A stretch of 64,000 nt of DNA from Acetivibrio alkalicellulosi. Lineage in GTDB: Bacteria > Bacillota > Clostridia > Acetivibrionales > Acetivibrionaceae. The notes beneath the pieces were generated by a model. The model was not told the DNA's origin. It was given only the letters and a program-made list of their open reading frames with translations, and searched no databases. Location of the stretch: NCBI GenBank assembly GCA_008125075.1, contig VLTH01000001.1, positions 696,555 through 760,554 of the forward strand, given 5' to 3'. The translations under genes and the position numbers were made by a program. This document shows positions 7,927 through 16,638 of the stretch, in pieces (the stretch's first letter is position 1; each line of letters begins with the position of its first letter).

Positions 7927-7943
7927 CAACCTTATCGGAACGC
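7887..7943 (+). promoter_or_regulatory. Programmed -1 ribosomal frameshift site
   Basis: The heptamer A AAA AAG lies in the right register for orfA (7887-7893). Six bases on, a perfect 8-bp stem follows, GCGTTCCG (7900-7907) and CGGAACGC (7936-7943), which would stall the ribosome. After a -1 slip, reading continues GTT ACA AGC and joins the orfB frame without a stop. Heptamer, spacer and stem are all classical. Confidence 0.88.
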
Positions 7944-8987
7944 AAAACAATAATAGAATTAATAAATGAAGCAAGAGAAAATGGAGCAAGATTAAAACAA
8001 GCATGCGAAATAGCAGGAATAACTGATAGAACATATGAAAGATGGGTAGAAGGAAACAACATTAAGGAAGATCAAAGACCGTATGCAGATAGACCTGAAC
8101 CTGTAAATAAATTAACAGAAGCTGAATATAAATCTGTATTAAGAATTACAAATTCACCAGAGTTTGTTGATTTACCACCATCACAGATAGTGCCAGCACT
8201 TGCTGATAAGGGAGTATACATTGCTTCTGAGTCAACTATGTATAGAATATTAAGAAATGAAAATATGCAACATAATAGAGGACGTAGCAAACCACCTTCA
8301 AAGCCTAAAGCACCAGAAACATATATAGCAAAATCTCCTAATGAGGTTTGGTCATGGGACATAACTTATTTAAATACAGCAATAAGAGGACTATACTATA
8401 AATTATATATGATAATAGATATATTTAGTAGAAAGATAGTAGGATGGGAAGTATGGCCAGAAGAATCAGGAGAATATGCTTCTCAACTAGTTGAGAGAAG
8501 TGTTACATCAGAAAGAGTTAGAAATAAACCATTGATATTACATTCAGATAATGGTCCAGCGATGAAGGCCTTCACATTAAAAAGCAAGTTAGAAAGTTTA
8601 GGTATTATAAGCTCATATTCTAGGCCACGAGTTAGCAATGATAATCCGTATTCAGAGTCATTATTTAGAACATGTAAATATCGACCTAGCTATCCTAAAG
8701 AGGGTTTTAATACCATTAACGAAGCAAGAAAATGGGTTAATGATTTTGTAAATTGGTACAATAATGAACACTATCACAGCAGTATAAAATTTACAACACC
8801 AAATTCAGTACATACAGGGCAAGTAAAAGAAATATTAGAGAAGAGAAAGAAAGTATATGAAGCAGCTAGAAAACTGCATCCTGAACGATGGAAAAAACCT
8901 ATACGAGACTGGGAGCCAATTAAAGAAGTAGCTTTAAACCCAATAAAAGACGAACAAGAGGTATTAAAAGTCAAGGCTTGCAGGTAG
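7893..8987 (+). CDS. IS3-family transposase OrfB (DDE integrase domain)
   Basis: The frame is entered by -1 frameshifting from orfA and gives a fusion of about 514 residues. It starts with a second helix-turn-helix region (LSERKTIIELINEARENGAR, then YERWV). The integrase core follows with the catalytic triad Asp in WSWDITY, Asp in LHSDNG and Glu in NPYSESLFRT. The C-terminal region has the NWYNNEHYHSSI motif common to the family. No stop or frame change is seen, so the enzyme looks intact. A frame starting at GTG 8190 alone would lack the N-terminal part. Confidence 0.9.
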   Translation, partial: VTSVPGGRGRLTTLSERKTIIELINEARENGARLKQACEIAGITDRTYERWVEGNNIKEDQRPYADRPEPVNKLTEAEYKSVLRITNSPEFVDLPPSQIVPALADKGVYIASESTMYRILRNENMQHNRGRSKPPSKPKAPETYIAKSPNEVWSWDITYLNTAIRGLYYKLYMIIDIFSRKIVGWEVWPEESGEYASQLVERSVTSERVRNKPLILHSDNGPAMKAFTLKSKLESLGIISSYSRPRVSNDNPYSESLFRTCKYRPSYPKEGFNTINEARKWVNDFVNWYNNEHYHSSIKFTTPNSVHTGQVKEILEKRKKVYEAARKLHPERWKKPIRDWEPIKEVALNPIKDEQEVLKVKACR

Positions 8988-8997
8988 CTAATACAAA

Positions 8998-9039
8998 GAA
9001 TAAAAATAAATTTTTGGGGTTTAAAATTTATTTTTATTC
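8998..9039 (+). terminator. Hairpin terminator after the transposase
   Basis: A perfect 17-bp stem, GAATAAAAATAAATTTT with its inverse at 9023-9039, starts 11 bases after the transposase stop. A second GC-rich hairpin, TTGGGGAT / ATCCCCAA, follows at 9056-9080. Together they would stop transcription out of the element. Confidence 0.6.
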
Positions 9040-9305
9040 TTCACGCGGAAGGGGTTTGGGGATATCGCGCAGATCCCCAATAAAAACAAAAAAATGCACA
9101 AGCATTTTTACATTATTTAATACATACTACATTTTAATACTATATGCTTGTATCTTTATACAAACATTAATTAATAATAAATAAAGAAAATAATATATTT
9201 AACCTAAATTGATACAAAAGCATTTATATTCTTTAAAATATATAATTTTACATATTGCTTTAAAATTTATTTAAAAAATTTCGACAACTATCTTGACAAA
9301 CGGCG

Positions 9306-9451
9306 TTAATGTAATTAGAAATCCTGTAGTATTATTTAATGGTTCTAAGTCACAATCTATTTGGTTTAATATTTTCTTATTTGCAGCATTTATATCAATA
9401 ATATGGATATTTATAAAAAAGAGCTCAAATAAACGATTTTATGAAAAATAA
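9306..9451 (+). pseudogene. C-terminal stump of a membrane protein
   Basis: Directly after the right end of the insertion sequence one frame stays open to TAA 9449-9451. It reads VVLFNGSKSQSIWFNIFLFA, then a hydrophobic segment (FISIIWIFI) and a lysine-rich tail. This looks like the last membrane helix and tail of a larger protein. It does not resemble an inositol monophosphatase, so it is not the other half of the gene at the left end. The rest up to 9627 holds nothing I can name. Confidence 0.4.
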
Positions 9452-9627
9452 GTGAATTTGTTTATAAAACTATGGATTAATGTTTAATTTTCAGATAGAA
9501 GTTTTATATTTTGGAGAAAGGTGTAGTTTATTACAATGAGGTTACACTAGATATTATTAAATGGTAACAAGTTTACGTCGTGTCCTTGCAAAACTCAAAA
9601 GAATATAGGAAAAGGAGAAATTGAAAA

Positions 9628-10788
9628 TTGAGTAATAAATTTGAAGAATTTAGCCTTAAGCATTTTATATTAGAAAATCTAGAACTAGAGGGTATTAATG
9701 TTCCTACGGAGATACAAGCCCATTCTATTCCCTATATCCTAGAAGGAAAAGATGTAATAGGTAAAGCTAAAACAGGAACAGGAAAAACCTTAGCTTATTT
9801 AATACCAATGTTAGAAAAAATCCATCCTGAGAAGAAAGAACCTCAAATGCTTGTATTGTCTCCAAGCAGAGAGCTTAGTCTTCAAATCTGTAGAGAAGCA
9901 GAGCGTATTGTTAAAAATACGGGGATTACTGCAATGCCATTAGTAGAAGGAATAGATATTAAACGTCAGCTTGATAAATTAAAGAATAAGCCTCAGCTTA
10001 TTATAGCCACACCTGGAAGACTGTCACATATTATAGGATTAAAAAAGATAAAGATGCATGGAGTAAAGATGATCGCTTTAGATGAGGTTGATCAAATGCT
10101 AGAACAGGGATTACGAGAAAAGATATATTCAGTAATTGATACTACTCTAAAGGACAGACAGTTAGTGAGCTTTTCTGCAACACTTTCAAAAGATGCATTA
10201 GGTATTCTGCAATCATTAATGAAAAAGCCTCAGCATATATCTTTAGATAATGTTAAGCCTGTCCCATCAAAAATTAAACATTTATATATAGTAAGCAAGG
10301 CGTTAAAGAAAACAGAAACTTTAGCAGAGCTTATGCAAGTATTAAAGCCATCTAAATCTTTAGTTTTTATTAATAAAAATGAAAATGTAGATAGGTTTGT
10401 GAGGGAATTGAAATCATTAGGATTATCTGTTGAAGGTATACAAACAAGGACTAATAATCAGGATCGTCAACATATTCTATCTAATTTTAATAAGGGTGAA
10501 CTTAAGATTTTAGTAACAACAGATATATTCACTAGAGGAATGGATTTTAGAAATGTATCTAATATATTTAATATGGATCTACCGCTTAATCAAATTGATT
10601 ACCTCCATAGGGCTGGTCGTACAGGTAGAATGAATAAAGAGGGTGTAGTATACAATGTTGTGAGAGATAAAGAAAAGTTTATAATGTATAAAATGATGAA
10701 GAATTTAAATATAGATGTAAAACCTGTTAGTATATTAAATGGAAAAATTAAAGTTATTGAAGAAATTGAAAGTAGAAAAAAATATTAG
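9628..10788 (+). CDS. DEAD-box-type ATP-dependent RNA helicase (DEVD variant)
   Basis: This 386-residue protein is an SF2 RNA helicase that would remodel RNA, for example in ribosome assembly or mRNA decay. Motifs in order: Q-motif EIQAHSIPYI; Walker A AKTGTGKT (47-54); PSRELSLQI; TPGRL; motif II DEVD (152-155) in place of DEAD; SAT (183-185); motif V TDIFTRGMDF; motif VI HRAGRTGR. There is no C-terminal RNA-binding extension, so it is a minimal core. The start is TTG, chosen because AAAAGGAG lies 10 bases upstream and the Q-motif follows at a normal distance. It stands alone, with decayed DNA on both sides. Confidence 0.92.
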   Translation: MSNKFEEFSLKHFILENLELEGINVPTEIQAHSIPYILEGKDVIGKAKTGTGKTLAYLIPMLEKIHPEKKEPQMLVLSPSRELSLQICREAERIVKNTGITAMPLVEGIDIKRQLDKLKNKPQLIIATPGRLSHIIGLKKIKMHGVKMIALDEVDQMLEQGLREKIYSVIDTTLKDRQLVSFSATLSKDALGILQSLMKKPQHISLDNVKPVPSKIKHLYIVSKALKKTETLAELMQVLKPSKSLVFINKNENVDRFVRELKSLGLSVEGIQTRTNNQDRQHILSNFNKGELKILVTTDIFTRGMDFRNVSNIFNMDLPLNQIDYLHRAGRTGRMNKEGVVYNVVRDKEKFIMYKMMKNLNIDVKPVSILNGKIKVIEEIESRKKY

Positions 10789-10905
10789 TAAACAGAAAAA
10801 ATCTTAGGACAGATATGAAAAAATTAGCAGACTAGTTGAGGATATAAGATCTTGAATTAAAATCTACTAGGTAATCATCTTATATGTCCAAAGTGTTCAG
10901 GCTAC

Positions 10906-11075
10906 TCATAATTCTTCAGAAATCCGTTTTAATCTTTTCCATCTCTCAAAAAACAAAAAGTATAACTCTGGACCAAAAGAAAATAACATAACTGCAATAC
11001 CACAAGTGATTCCGAAGAATGTTCTAAAGCCTGCACAACAATAATTTGCTGTTTCTAGTACAGTAGGTATATTTT
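10906..11075 (-). pseudogene. C-terminal fragment of a membrane protein
   Basis: On the minus strand one frame reads PTVLETANYCCAGFRTFFG, then ITCGIAVMLFSFGPELYFLF and ends FERWKRLKRISEEL. It has one clear membrane helix and a basic cytoplasmic tail. No start or upstream domain is visible, so it is a remnant. The family is unknown. The rest of 10789-11334 holds another short remnant on the plus strand (HLERLNKVLTHPKSYFTN near 11110) and AT-rich DNA, but no gene. Confidence 0.4.
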
Positions 11076-11334
11076 TTTGTAATTATAATTTTGACAAAAA
11101 CTATTATAATTTGCACTTAGAAAGATTAAATAAAGTACTTACACATCCAAAAAGCTATTTTACAAACCTTGATTGGAATGAGAAGCTTTAAGTAGATTTA
11201 ATTATATCTACAGCTTAGTTTGATAAAAAAGAGAATGTATCTACTTGATGTATTGATGTATTCTAATCAAATTGCAAATTATACTAATATAGGGGTATAA
11301 TATAATTAGTTAATTATAAATAAAGGGTGATATT

Positions 11335-13013
11335 ATGAAAAGATAGCCTGTAGGTGTAGATGATTTTAAAAAAATAGTTGAAGAAGATTTATATTTTGTT
11401 GATAAAACACTATTTATAAGGAAATAATTGACGATAGCTCAGAAATTATATTAATTGCACGTCCAAGAAGGTTTGGAAAAACACTTGATATGTCTTTATT
11501 ACAGCATTATTTTGAAAAAAACGAAGAAGACAAGAGCTATATGTTTAAGAATTACAAAATATGGTCTCAAGGTGATAAGTACAGAGAAGAGCATGGGAAA
11601 TATCCTGTTATTAATTTAACATTCATAAGTGTAAAAACAAGCAAATGGTCTTTAAATTTTGATCTAATAAAACATGTAATTCAAGTGTAATTTAACAGGC
11701 ATTTATATTTAATGGATTCAAAAGAGGTTACATTGTCTGATAGACAAAACTTTGAAAAAATAGTTTATAATAAAGGAAGTTATGATAATTATGTAAATAG
11801 TTTAGAGATTTTATCTAGAATGATGTATATGCACTACAAACAACTGCCATATGTTCTTTTAGATGAGTATGATACAGTTTTAAATGAAGCGTATATACAT
11901 GGTCATTGGCAGGAAGCCATTGAATTTATGAAAGCTTTTATGAGTGCATCTTTTAAGAATAACAAAAATATAAACAAGGGTATATTGACAGGGATTTTTA
12001 GAGTGGCAAAGGAAAGTATATTTAGTGACATGAATAATCTAAATGTGTGTACCCTATTAAGTGATGAGTATAGTGAGTATTTTGGATTTACTCAAGATGA
12101 AATGGAAGAGATTTTAAAGAATTATGGCATAGAAGAAACAGACAAAGTTAAAGATTGGTATAATGGATATTTGTTTGGGAGAAAGAAACAAAGAGTTATT
12201 TACAATCCATGGTCAATTGTTATGTTTGTGCATAAGGGGATATTAGAACCATATTGGATAAATACTAGTGGTAATGCAATTATAAAGGAGCTTGCAACAA
12301 CGGCAAATAAAAGTATACAACTAGATATACAAAATATAATTGAAGGTAGAACTGTAGATAATGTAAAGATAGATGAGAATATAGTATATAGCGAAATAAA
12401 AAAGTCAGAAGAGAGCATATGGTCTTTTATGTTAATGAGTGGTTATTTAAAACCATTCAAATTATATTTAAAAGAAGAAGGAGTATATTGTGATCTTAAA
12501 GCACCAAATAAAGAAGTCTTCCATTTTTTTAGAAATATTTTAAGAAGCTGGTTTAGTGAGACTATAAAGGGTGGAAGCGTGGATGAAATGTTAAAAGCCC
12601 TACTTTCAGGTGATTTAGATACATTTTATGAAATTTTTGCACGTACAGTTATAAATGTTTTAAGTTATAATGATGTAGGAGAAGATAGAGCAGAAAGCTT
12701 TTATCACGCTTTTGTTTTGGGAATACTTGTTAATAAAGACAAAGAATACGATATTAAGTCAAATAGGGAATCAGACTATGGATGATATGATGTTATGATT
12801 ATACCAAAGGATAAAAATAAAAATGGTATAATAATTGAGTTTAAAAAGGCAAGTAATTTAAGAGGTGAAACAATAGATCAAGCCTTAGAATCTGCTTTAA
12901 AGCAGATAGAAGATAAAAAGTATGATGAAGAATTAAAGGGTCTTGGCATTAATGATATTGTTAAAATAGGTATTGCATTTAAAGGTAAGGAAGTTCTAGT
13001 TGATACAGTTTGA
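11335..13013 (+). pseudogene. AAA-ATPase-like / PD-(D/E)XK nuclease family gene, multiply broken
   Basis: The pieces match the family with an AAA-ATPase-like domain and a C-terminal PD-(D/E)XK nuclease-like domain, common in many copies in clostridial genomes. The start reads MKR-stop-PVGVDDFKKIVEEDLYFVDK (TAG at 11344). A frame change near 11427 leads into IILIARPRRFGKTLDMSLL, the Walker A-like motif. A second break lies near 11690. The longest piece (11712-12785) contains LLDEYDTVLNEAY. An in-frame TGA at 12783 sits where the family has Arg (ESDYG-stop-YDVMIIPKDK). The nuclease part ends IIIEFKKASN and KIGIAFKGKEVLVDTV. With four lesions it cannot make a full protein. Confidence 0.85.
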
Positions 13014-13021
13014 CTCAATTT

Positions 13022-13058
13022 TATACTTTGTCTATCAATATAGATAAAGTATATTTTT
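13022..13058 (+). terminator. Rho-independent terminator
   Basis: The 14-bp stem TATACTTTGTCTAT / ATAGATAAAGTATA has one G-T pair and a 4-nt loop, and TTTTTT follows. It lies 9 bases after the last stop of the broken ATPase/nuclease gene. Confidence 0.8.
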
Positions 13059-13250
13059 TGTGAATAAGCCTATAAATGAACTACTTTTTGGCATTTTGAA
13101 AACAGACAGTTATAATAATGCAGATGAAGAACATGTTGGTGGAAAATGACAAACGTTTAGTACTGATTATAAGGTCAGTGACCATAATATAAAAATTTAT
13201 TAAATTATAAGGTGGGGAAGAAATGGACAGGTTTTTTTAAAAAATATTAT

Positions 13251-13844
13251 TTATTGTTGTTTTAGATTTATTATCTTGCGACTTGCCGCGGAGGTATGTT
13301 CATTAAATCCTTTGATTATGAGCCAAAATGCTAAGAAGAACTCATTTAATACTATAGGCAGTAATAATATGTCTAAAATATCTATTCTAATTCCTAAGAG
13401 TTTAATTATTATCATTATAAAAAGCATTACAGATGCGCAAATTCCCCAAATAGATATAAATCTTGGAATAGCTCGTATTCGATAAAGTAAAATGTATAAA
13501 AACAACGCTCCCATAATAAAAAAGTAAACATGTATATTTTCATAAATAACACTTCTAAAGCCTACTAACGTAGGAGAAAGAATTAATACTCCTCCGATAA
13601 TCATTAAAATTCCCTCAATAATTTTACTGTATAGATATATATAATTAATACGTTTGTTTTCTGCAGAATTGAAAAGTGGAAACATAAGAACTGCTATGCC
13701 AATAACAGCTAATCCACTTATTAAATCAGCAATCACTCCTATAGTAATATGTTTGGTTATATTGTAAGTTAGCATGCTAAAAGCTACAATAATTAATGTG
13801 CCTACCAGTATGGCTCTTAATCTAATTGGTATATTTTTTAACAT
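13251..13844 (-). CDS. DUF4386 family membrane protein
   Basis: This 197-residue protein has about six hydrophobic helices and fits the DUF4386 family in length and in its ending NEFFLAFWLIIKGF. The N-terminal helix is RLRAILVGTLIIVAFSMLTY, and a loop with SAENKRINYIYLYSKIIEGI follows. The family is found in Gram-positive bacteria and has no known reaction. The ribosome site GGAG lies upstream of ATG 13844. The gene lies downstream of a regulator and a membrane protein on the same strand, 55 bases after the XRE gene, and could share their transcript. Confidence 0.75.
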   Translation of the reverse strand: MLKNIPIRLRAILVGTLIIVAFSMLTYNITKHITIGVIADLISGLAVIGIAVLMFPLFNSAENKRINYIYLYSKIIEGILMIIGGVLILSPTLVGFRSVIYENIHVYFFIMGALFLYILLYRIRAIPRFISIWGICASVMLFIMIIIKLLGIRIDILDILLLPIVLNEFFLAFWLIIKGFNEHTSAASRKIINLKQQ

Positions 13845-13898
13845 AACACATAATTCTCCTTTGATTTTTTTTTAACTATATCCGAGTAAATAATACAT

Positions 13899-14123
13899 TT
13901 AATACTCTTTTTCTTCATATGAGAATACTTCTTCAATCTTTGCTCCAAATGCATGTGCAATACGAAAAGCAAGCTCCAAAGAGGGCGAATATTTTCCAGC
14001 CTCTATTGCCACAATGGTCTGTCTTGAGGCTCCAACTTTTTCGGCAAGCTGCTGCTGTGTCATTTCATTGGCAAAGAAACGGAATTTTCTGATGTTGTTT
14101 GTAATCTGAAATTTCTTAGCCAT
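13899..14123 (-). CDS. XRE-family transcriptional regulator
   Basis: This 74-residue protein is one helix-turn-helix domain of the Cro/CI (XRE) type: MTQQQLAEKVGASRQTIVAI is the core with recognition helix, followed by EAGKYSPSLELAFRIAHAFG and KIEEVFSYEE. It has no effector domain, as in the many small regulators paired with membrane proteins in Firmicutes. Its ATG overlaps the end of the membrane protein gene at 14116-14631 by 8 bases, so the two are translationally coupled. It probably represses its own promoter at 14682-14710, where a tandem repeat lies between the -10 box and the start codon. Confidence 0.9.
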   Translation of the reverse strand: MAKKFQITNNIRKFRFFANEMTQQQLAEKVGASRQTIVAIEAGKYSPSLELAFRIAHAFGAKIEEVFSYEEKEY

Positions 14124-14631
14124 TAGTTATCCCCCTTTTATAAAAGTATATCTGAGTTAGCCCATGAAGCAGTGACCCTGCACTAAAGGTTATAAACATT
14201 ACATTAAGCATAACTGCGGGGGAATAATTTAAAATCTGTGTTAGTAGTGCTGATACAAATCCTATCCCAGCTGTAATAAAGCCTACTCTCATTGACTTAA
14301 GTTCAATGAGTTTATCCATTTCATCAGTTACCATTTCAGCATCAATAGTTTTTGCGATTTCCTTATCATCACACCTGTCATTCTTCACCTTTTCCTGTAT
14401 AGCTATCCCTATAGATAGCAGAATGTGAAAAATGATTTGAATGACAATTCCCGAGATAACACCTATAGCAATAAATACTAGTATGATGCCTGACCAGGTT
14501 TTCATATCATCTGGAGCAATATCTCCCGATTGGTATTTTCCATAAGAATAGATGCAGTAAGCTGCAAGTATTAATACTCCTATGATGATTGACACGATAG
14601 TTCTCTTTTCCTGATATGACATTTCTATCAC
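14116..14631 (-). CDS. Membrane protein coupled to the XRE regulator
   Basis: This 171-residue protein has about four membrane helices: TIVSIIIGVLILAAYCIYSY, GIILVFIAIGVISGIVIQII and two in the C-terminal third (GFITAGIGFVSALLT, AVMLNVMFITFSAGSLLH). Between the pairs is a charged cytoplasmic loop of about 50 residues. The pattern recurs next to small XRE regulators in Firmicutes, and the family has no firm function. Ribosome site AAGGAG lies 10 bases before the ATG. It is the first gene of the unit and has its own sigma-A promoter. A likely role is sensing for, or control of, the regulator; this is inference. Confidence 0.7.
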   Translation of the reverse strand: MIEMSYQEKRTIVSIIIGVLILAAYCIYSYGKYQSGDIAPDDMKTWSGIILVFIAIGVISGIVIQIIFHILLSIGIAIQEKVKNDRCDDKEIAKTIDAEMVTDEMDKLIELKSMRVGFITAGIGFVSALLTQILNYSPAVMLNVMFITFSAGSLLHGLTQIYFYKRGITNG

Positions 14632-14639
14632 TCCTTATT

Positions 14640-14681
14640 CATGTAATAACTTATATACATCATGTAATAACTTATATACAT
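14640..14681 (-). repeat. Perfect 21-bp tandem repeat, likely operator
   Basis: Two identical 21-base units (14640-14660 and 14661-14681) lie between the -10 box and the start codon of the membrane protein/XRE unit. Each unit contains ATGTA at one end and TACAT at the other, so each is itself a weak palindrome. The 21-bp period equals two helical turns, which would place two bound dimers on the same face. Confidence 0.7.
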
Positions 14682-14710
14682 ATTGTATAATAATATTTAC
14701 TTGGTGTCAA
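14682..14710 (-). promoter_or_regulatory. Sigma-A promoter of the XRE unit
   Basis: On the minus strand TTGACA (14705-14710) and TACAAT (14682-14687) are exactly 17 bases apart. The tandem repeat starts right after the -10 box, so a protein bound there would block initiation. Confidence 0.75.
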
Positions 14711-14955
14711 ATATTTTTTACATTTATCTCTGGTATATCTACATATTAATTACTTCAATAAAACAACCCAGTCTTTAGGCATGTAGAAACAACCCTATTA
14801 AAATAAATCCGAAAGGGTATATTTAATAAAAGTGTTTAAAAATATTCCAGAAACTTAAGTTTTCAGTTTAGAATCAATTACTGTTTTAAAATAAAAATGA
14901 TATTATAAAGATACGCTCTTATGCGAATATGAATTAATTGACCAAGTTTGACCAT

Positions 14956-14982
14956 AAAAAAAGTGACTTAAGTCACTTTTTT
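14956..14982 (-). terminator. Rho-independent terminator
   Basis: The perfect stem AAAAAAGTGACTT / AAGTCACTTTTTT lies about 45 bases past the stop of the stalk protein gene on the minus strand. Poly-A and poly-T on both sides let it work in both directions. Confidence 0.8.
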
Positions 14983-15027
14983 AAAATAAATTTTGGTTTA
15001 CATTATTTTAAGTCCTAGAATACTGCT

Positions 15028-16137
15028 TTAACCTACTATCAATCCATCGGGAGCTAAGATTTCAATATCAGTGTCAAAATCCATATATTCGCATTCTATT
15101 AGAAGATTAAACTCAGAGCCATCAAGACTTTTTGATGTTCCAACTGCTTCTATTTGAACAGATAGTACATGATATGTATTACGGTCAATGATCATTTTAG
15201 CACTTACACTATTAAAGCTGCAACCTTCAATTTGCTCAAGATTTAAAAAAGATTGAGTAAATTCCTTTATATCTATGTTACCTTTTAGAACAATTGTATC
15301 GGGTAAATCAGAATTATCTATGCTAAGACCTGTAGATAATAAATCATTAGAAGCGAGTTTTTCGAATGAAAACATTCCTTCGCTTTCTTCGTTATCTAAC
15401 ATCCTTTCATACCATTCATTATCAACATTTGTATAGGCCATAACACCATCAGAGAAAAATTTTATAGTGTCATTAATATGTTTGTCATCAAAAGCAACAG
15501 AAGACTTAAGTGTAAAATATAAAAATCTTTTAATATTATCACTTTCGGATATTATTTCTTGTTTGCTGATATAATTGGTGTCAATAGAAATCTTCAGATC
15601 TCCTTTAAATTTACTTCGGTAGCTTTTTAAGGAATTCATAGATTGATCTACGTTAGTTAAAATATCCTTTATCTCATTATAGTCAGATTCGTTTTTTATA
15701 AGGACTGTATGAGAAATAGAATCCCAGCCAACTTTCATACCAAAACTTTGAGAAATAAATCTTACTGGTATATAGGTTCTGTACTTGTAAATAATGGGCG
15801 CAACGTCAATAATAACAGGTTGATCATTTACGTATGCAGTAGTATCCCCAATTTTAAGATATATTTTTATTGAATCCTTATGTACAGTTACAGATTTTTC
15901 TGAAGCATTCCAGATAATATTGTTATCGTCTACACCAAGATTTTGAGAAATTTCTCTAAATGGAAGAAGAGTCCTTCCACTAACTATTATAGGTACATTT
16001 GAATAAGTACTAGCTTTACCATTAATATTGATTTTAACATTAGGGCTTTCTACTATATTGCTTTGTGCAAAGCATGTAGATACATTTAAAAAAGCAACCA
16101 TAAAAAAGCAACAAACCAACAAATAAATTTTTTTCAT
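15028..16137 (-). CDS. Secreted protein with copper amine oxidase N-terminal (stalk) domain
   Basis: This 369-residue protein has a signal peptide (MKKIYLLVCCFFMVAFLNV, cut after CFA). Residues 30-150 form a copper-amine-oxidase-N domain, a beta module common in surface proteins of Clostridia. Its marks are two halves with VSGRTLLPFREISQNLG and YRTYIPVRFISQSFGMKVGW. Residues 155-369 look like a LolA/LppX-like lipoprotein-type fold (MNSLKSYRSKFKGDLKISID, FFSDGVMAYTNVDNEWYERM), as in DUF6612-type proteins. No metal-site or enzyme motif is seen. AAGGAG is upstream of the ATG. A hairpin terminator follows, and an inverted repeat lies 60 bases upstream. It is probably an envelope-bound binding protein. 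Confidence 0.75.
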   Translation of the reverse strand: MKKIYLLVCCFFMVAFLNVSTCFAQSNIVESPNVKININGKASTYSNVPIIVSGRTLLPFREISQNLGVDDNNIIWNASEKSVTVHKDSIKIYLKIGDTTAYVNDQPVIIDVAPIIYKYRTYIPVRFISQSFGMKVGWDSISHTVLIKNESDYNEIKDILTNVDQSMNSLKSYRSKFKGDLKISIDTNYISKQEIISESDNIKRFLYFTLKSSVAFDDKHINDTIKFFSDGVMAYTNVDNEWYERMLDNEESEGMFSFEKLASNDLLSTGLSIDNSDLPDTIVLKGNIDIKEFTQSFLNLEQIEGCSFNSVSAKMIIDRNTYHVLSVQIEAVGTSKSLDGSEFNLLIECEYMDFDTDIEILAPDGLIVG

Positions 16138-16196
16138 ACAAACTCTCCTTTTTTAATTTTAAAAATATGAAATAATAACTTCTGATATAATTTCAC

Positions 16197-16231
16197 TTCA
16201 AGCGTTATTTATTACAGATAGTTCGCTTGAA
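16197..16231. promoter_or_regulatory. Inverted repeat upstream of the stalk protein gene
   Basis: TTCAAGCG and CGCTTGAA are perfect inverse arms 19 bases apart, about 60 bases before the minus-strand start codon. Position fits an operator, or an RNA hairpin if transcription starts upstream. The rest of 16138-16638 is AT-rich and shows no gene. Confidence 0.4.
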
Positions 16232-16638
16232 AATTCCAAGTAAATATTTCATATGTTTATTATACATTTAAATTTTATAAAAAACTAATGTGTGTGTCAA
16301 ATTAAATATAAAAAAAAATTTTGGTCAATGTAAATTATTGTATAGATCGATGATAATAATCTAATATATATTAAAGTTGATTTAAAAGAAGACTATTACA
16401 ATAATAATCTAAATACAAGTAATTGTTAGGTGAGGGTCTACTACTTGCTTCACAATGTTTCTTCCATATTTTTCTTCACTTAAATAATATGCACCTGTTG
16501 GGTGATATATATTTGTTAATATTATAAAAGAATAGTATAATACTATTAGATATCAAGTTGCAACATATTGTAAGAGTATGTTCAAATACTATAGAAGATA
16601 TTCTTTAACTAACATATTTTTGTGGAGCTGATTAATAT

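Larger units (their letters stand above)
7367..9305 (+). mobile_element. IS3-family insertion sequence
   Basis: The element holds an orfA-orfB transposase pair with a frameshift signal. Its ends are related inverted repeats at 7367-7390 and 9282-9305, alike at about 19 of 24 positions; the inner ATAGTTGTCG core is perfect. About 1.9 kb is long for IS3; the surplus is AT-rich DNA between the transposase stop (8987) and the right end, which may be a further insertion. Exact outer ends are uncertain: a TGT...ACA version would be 7374-9298. The flanks carry stumps of two different genes and no convincing target duplication. Confidence 0.75.
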
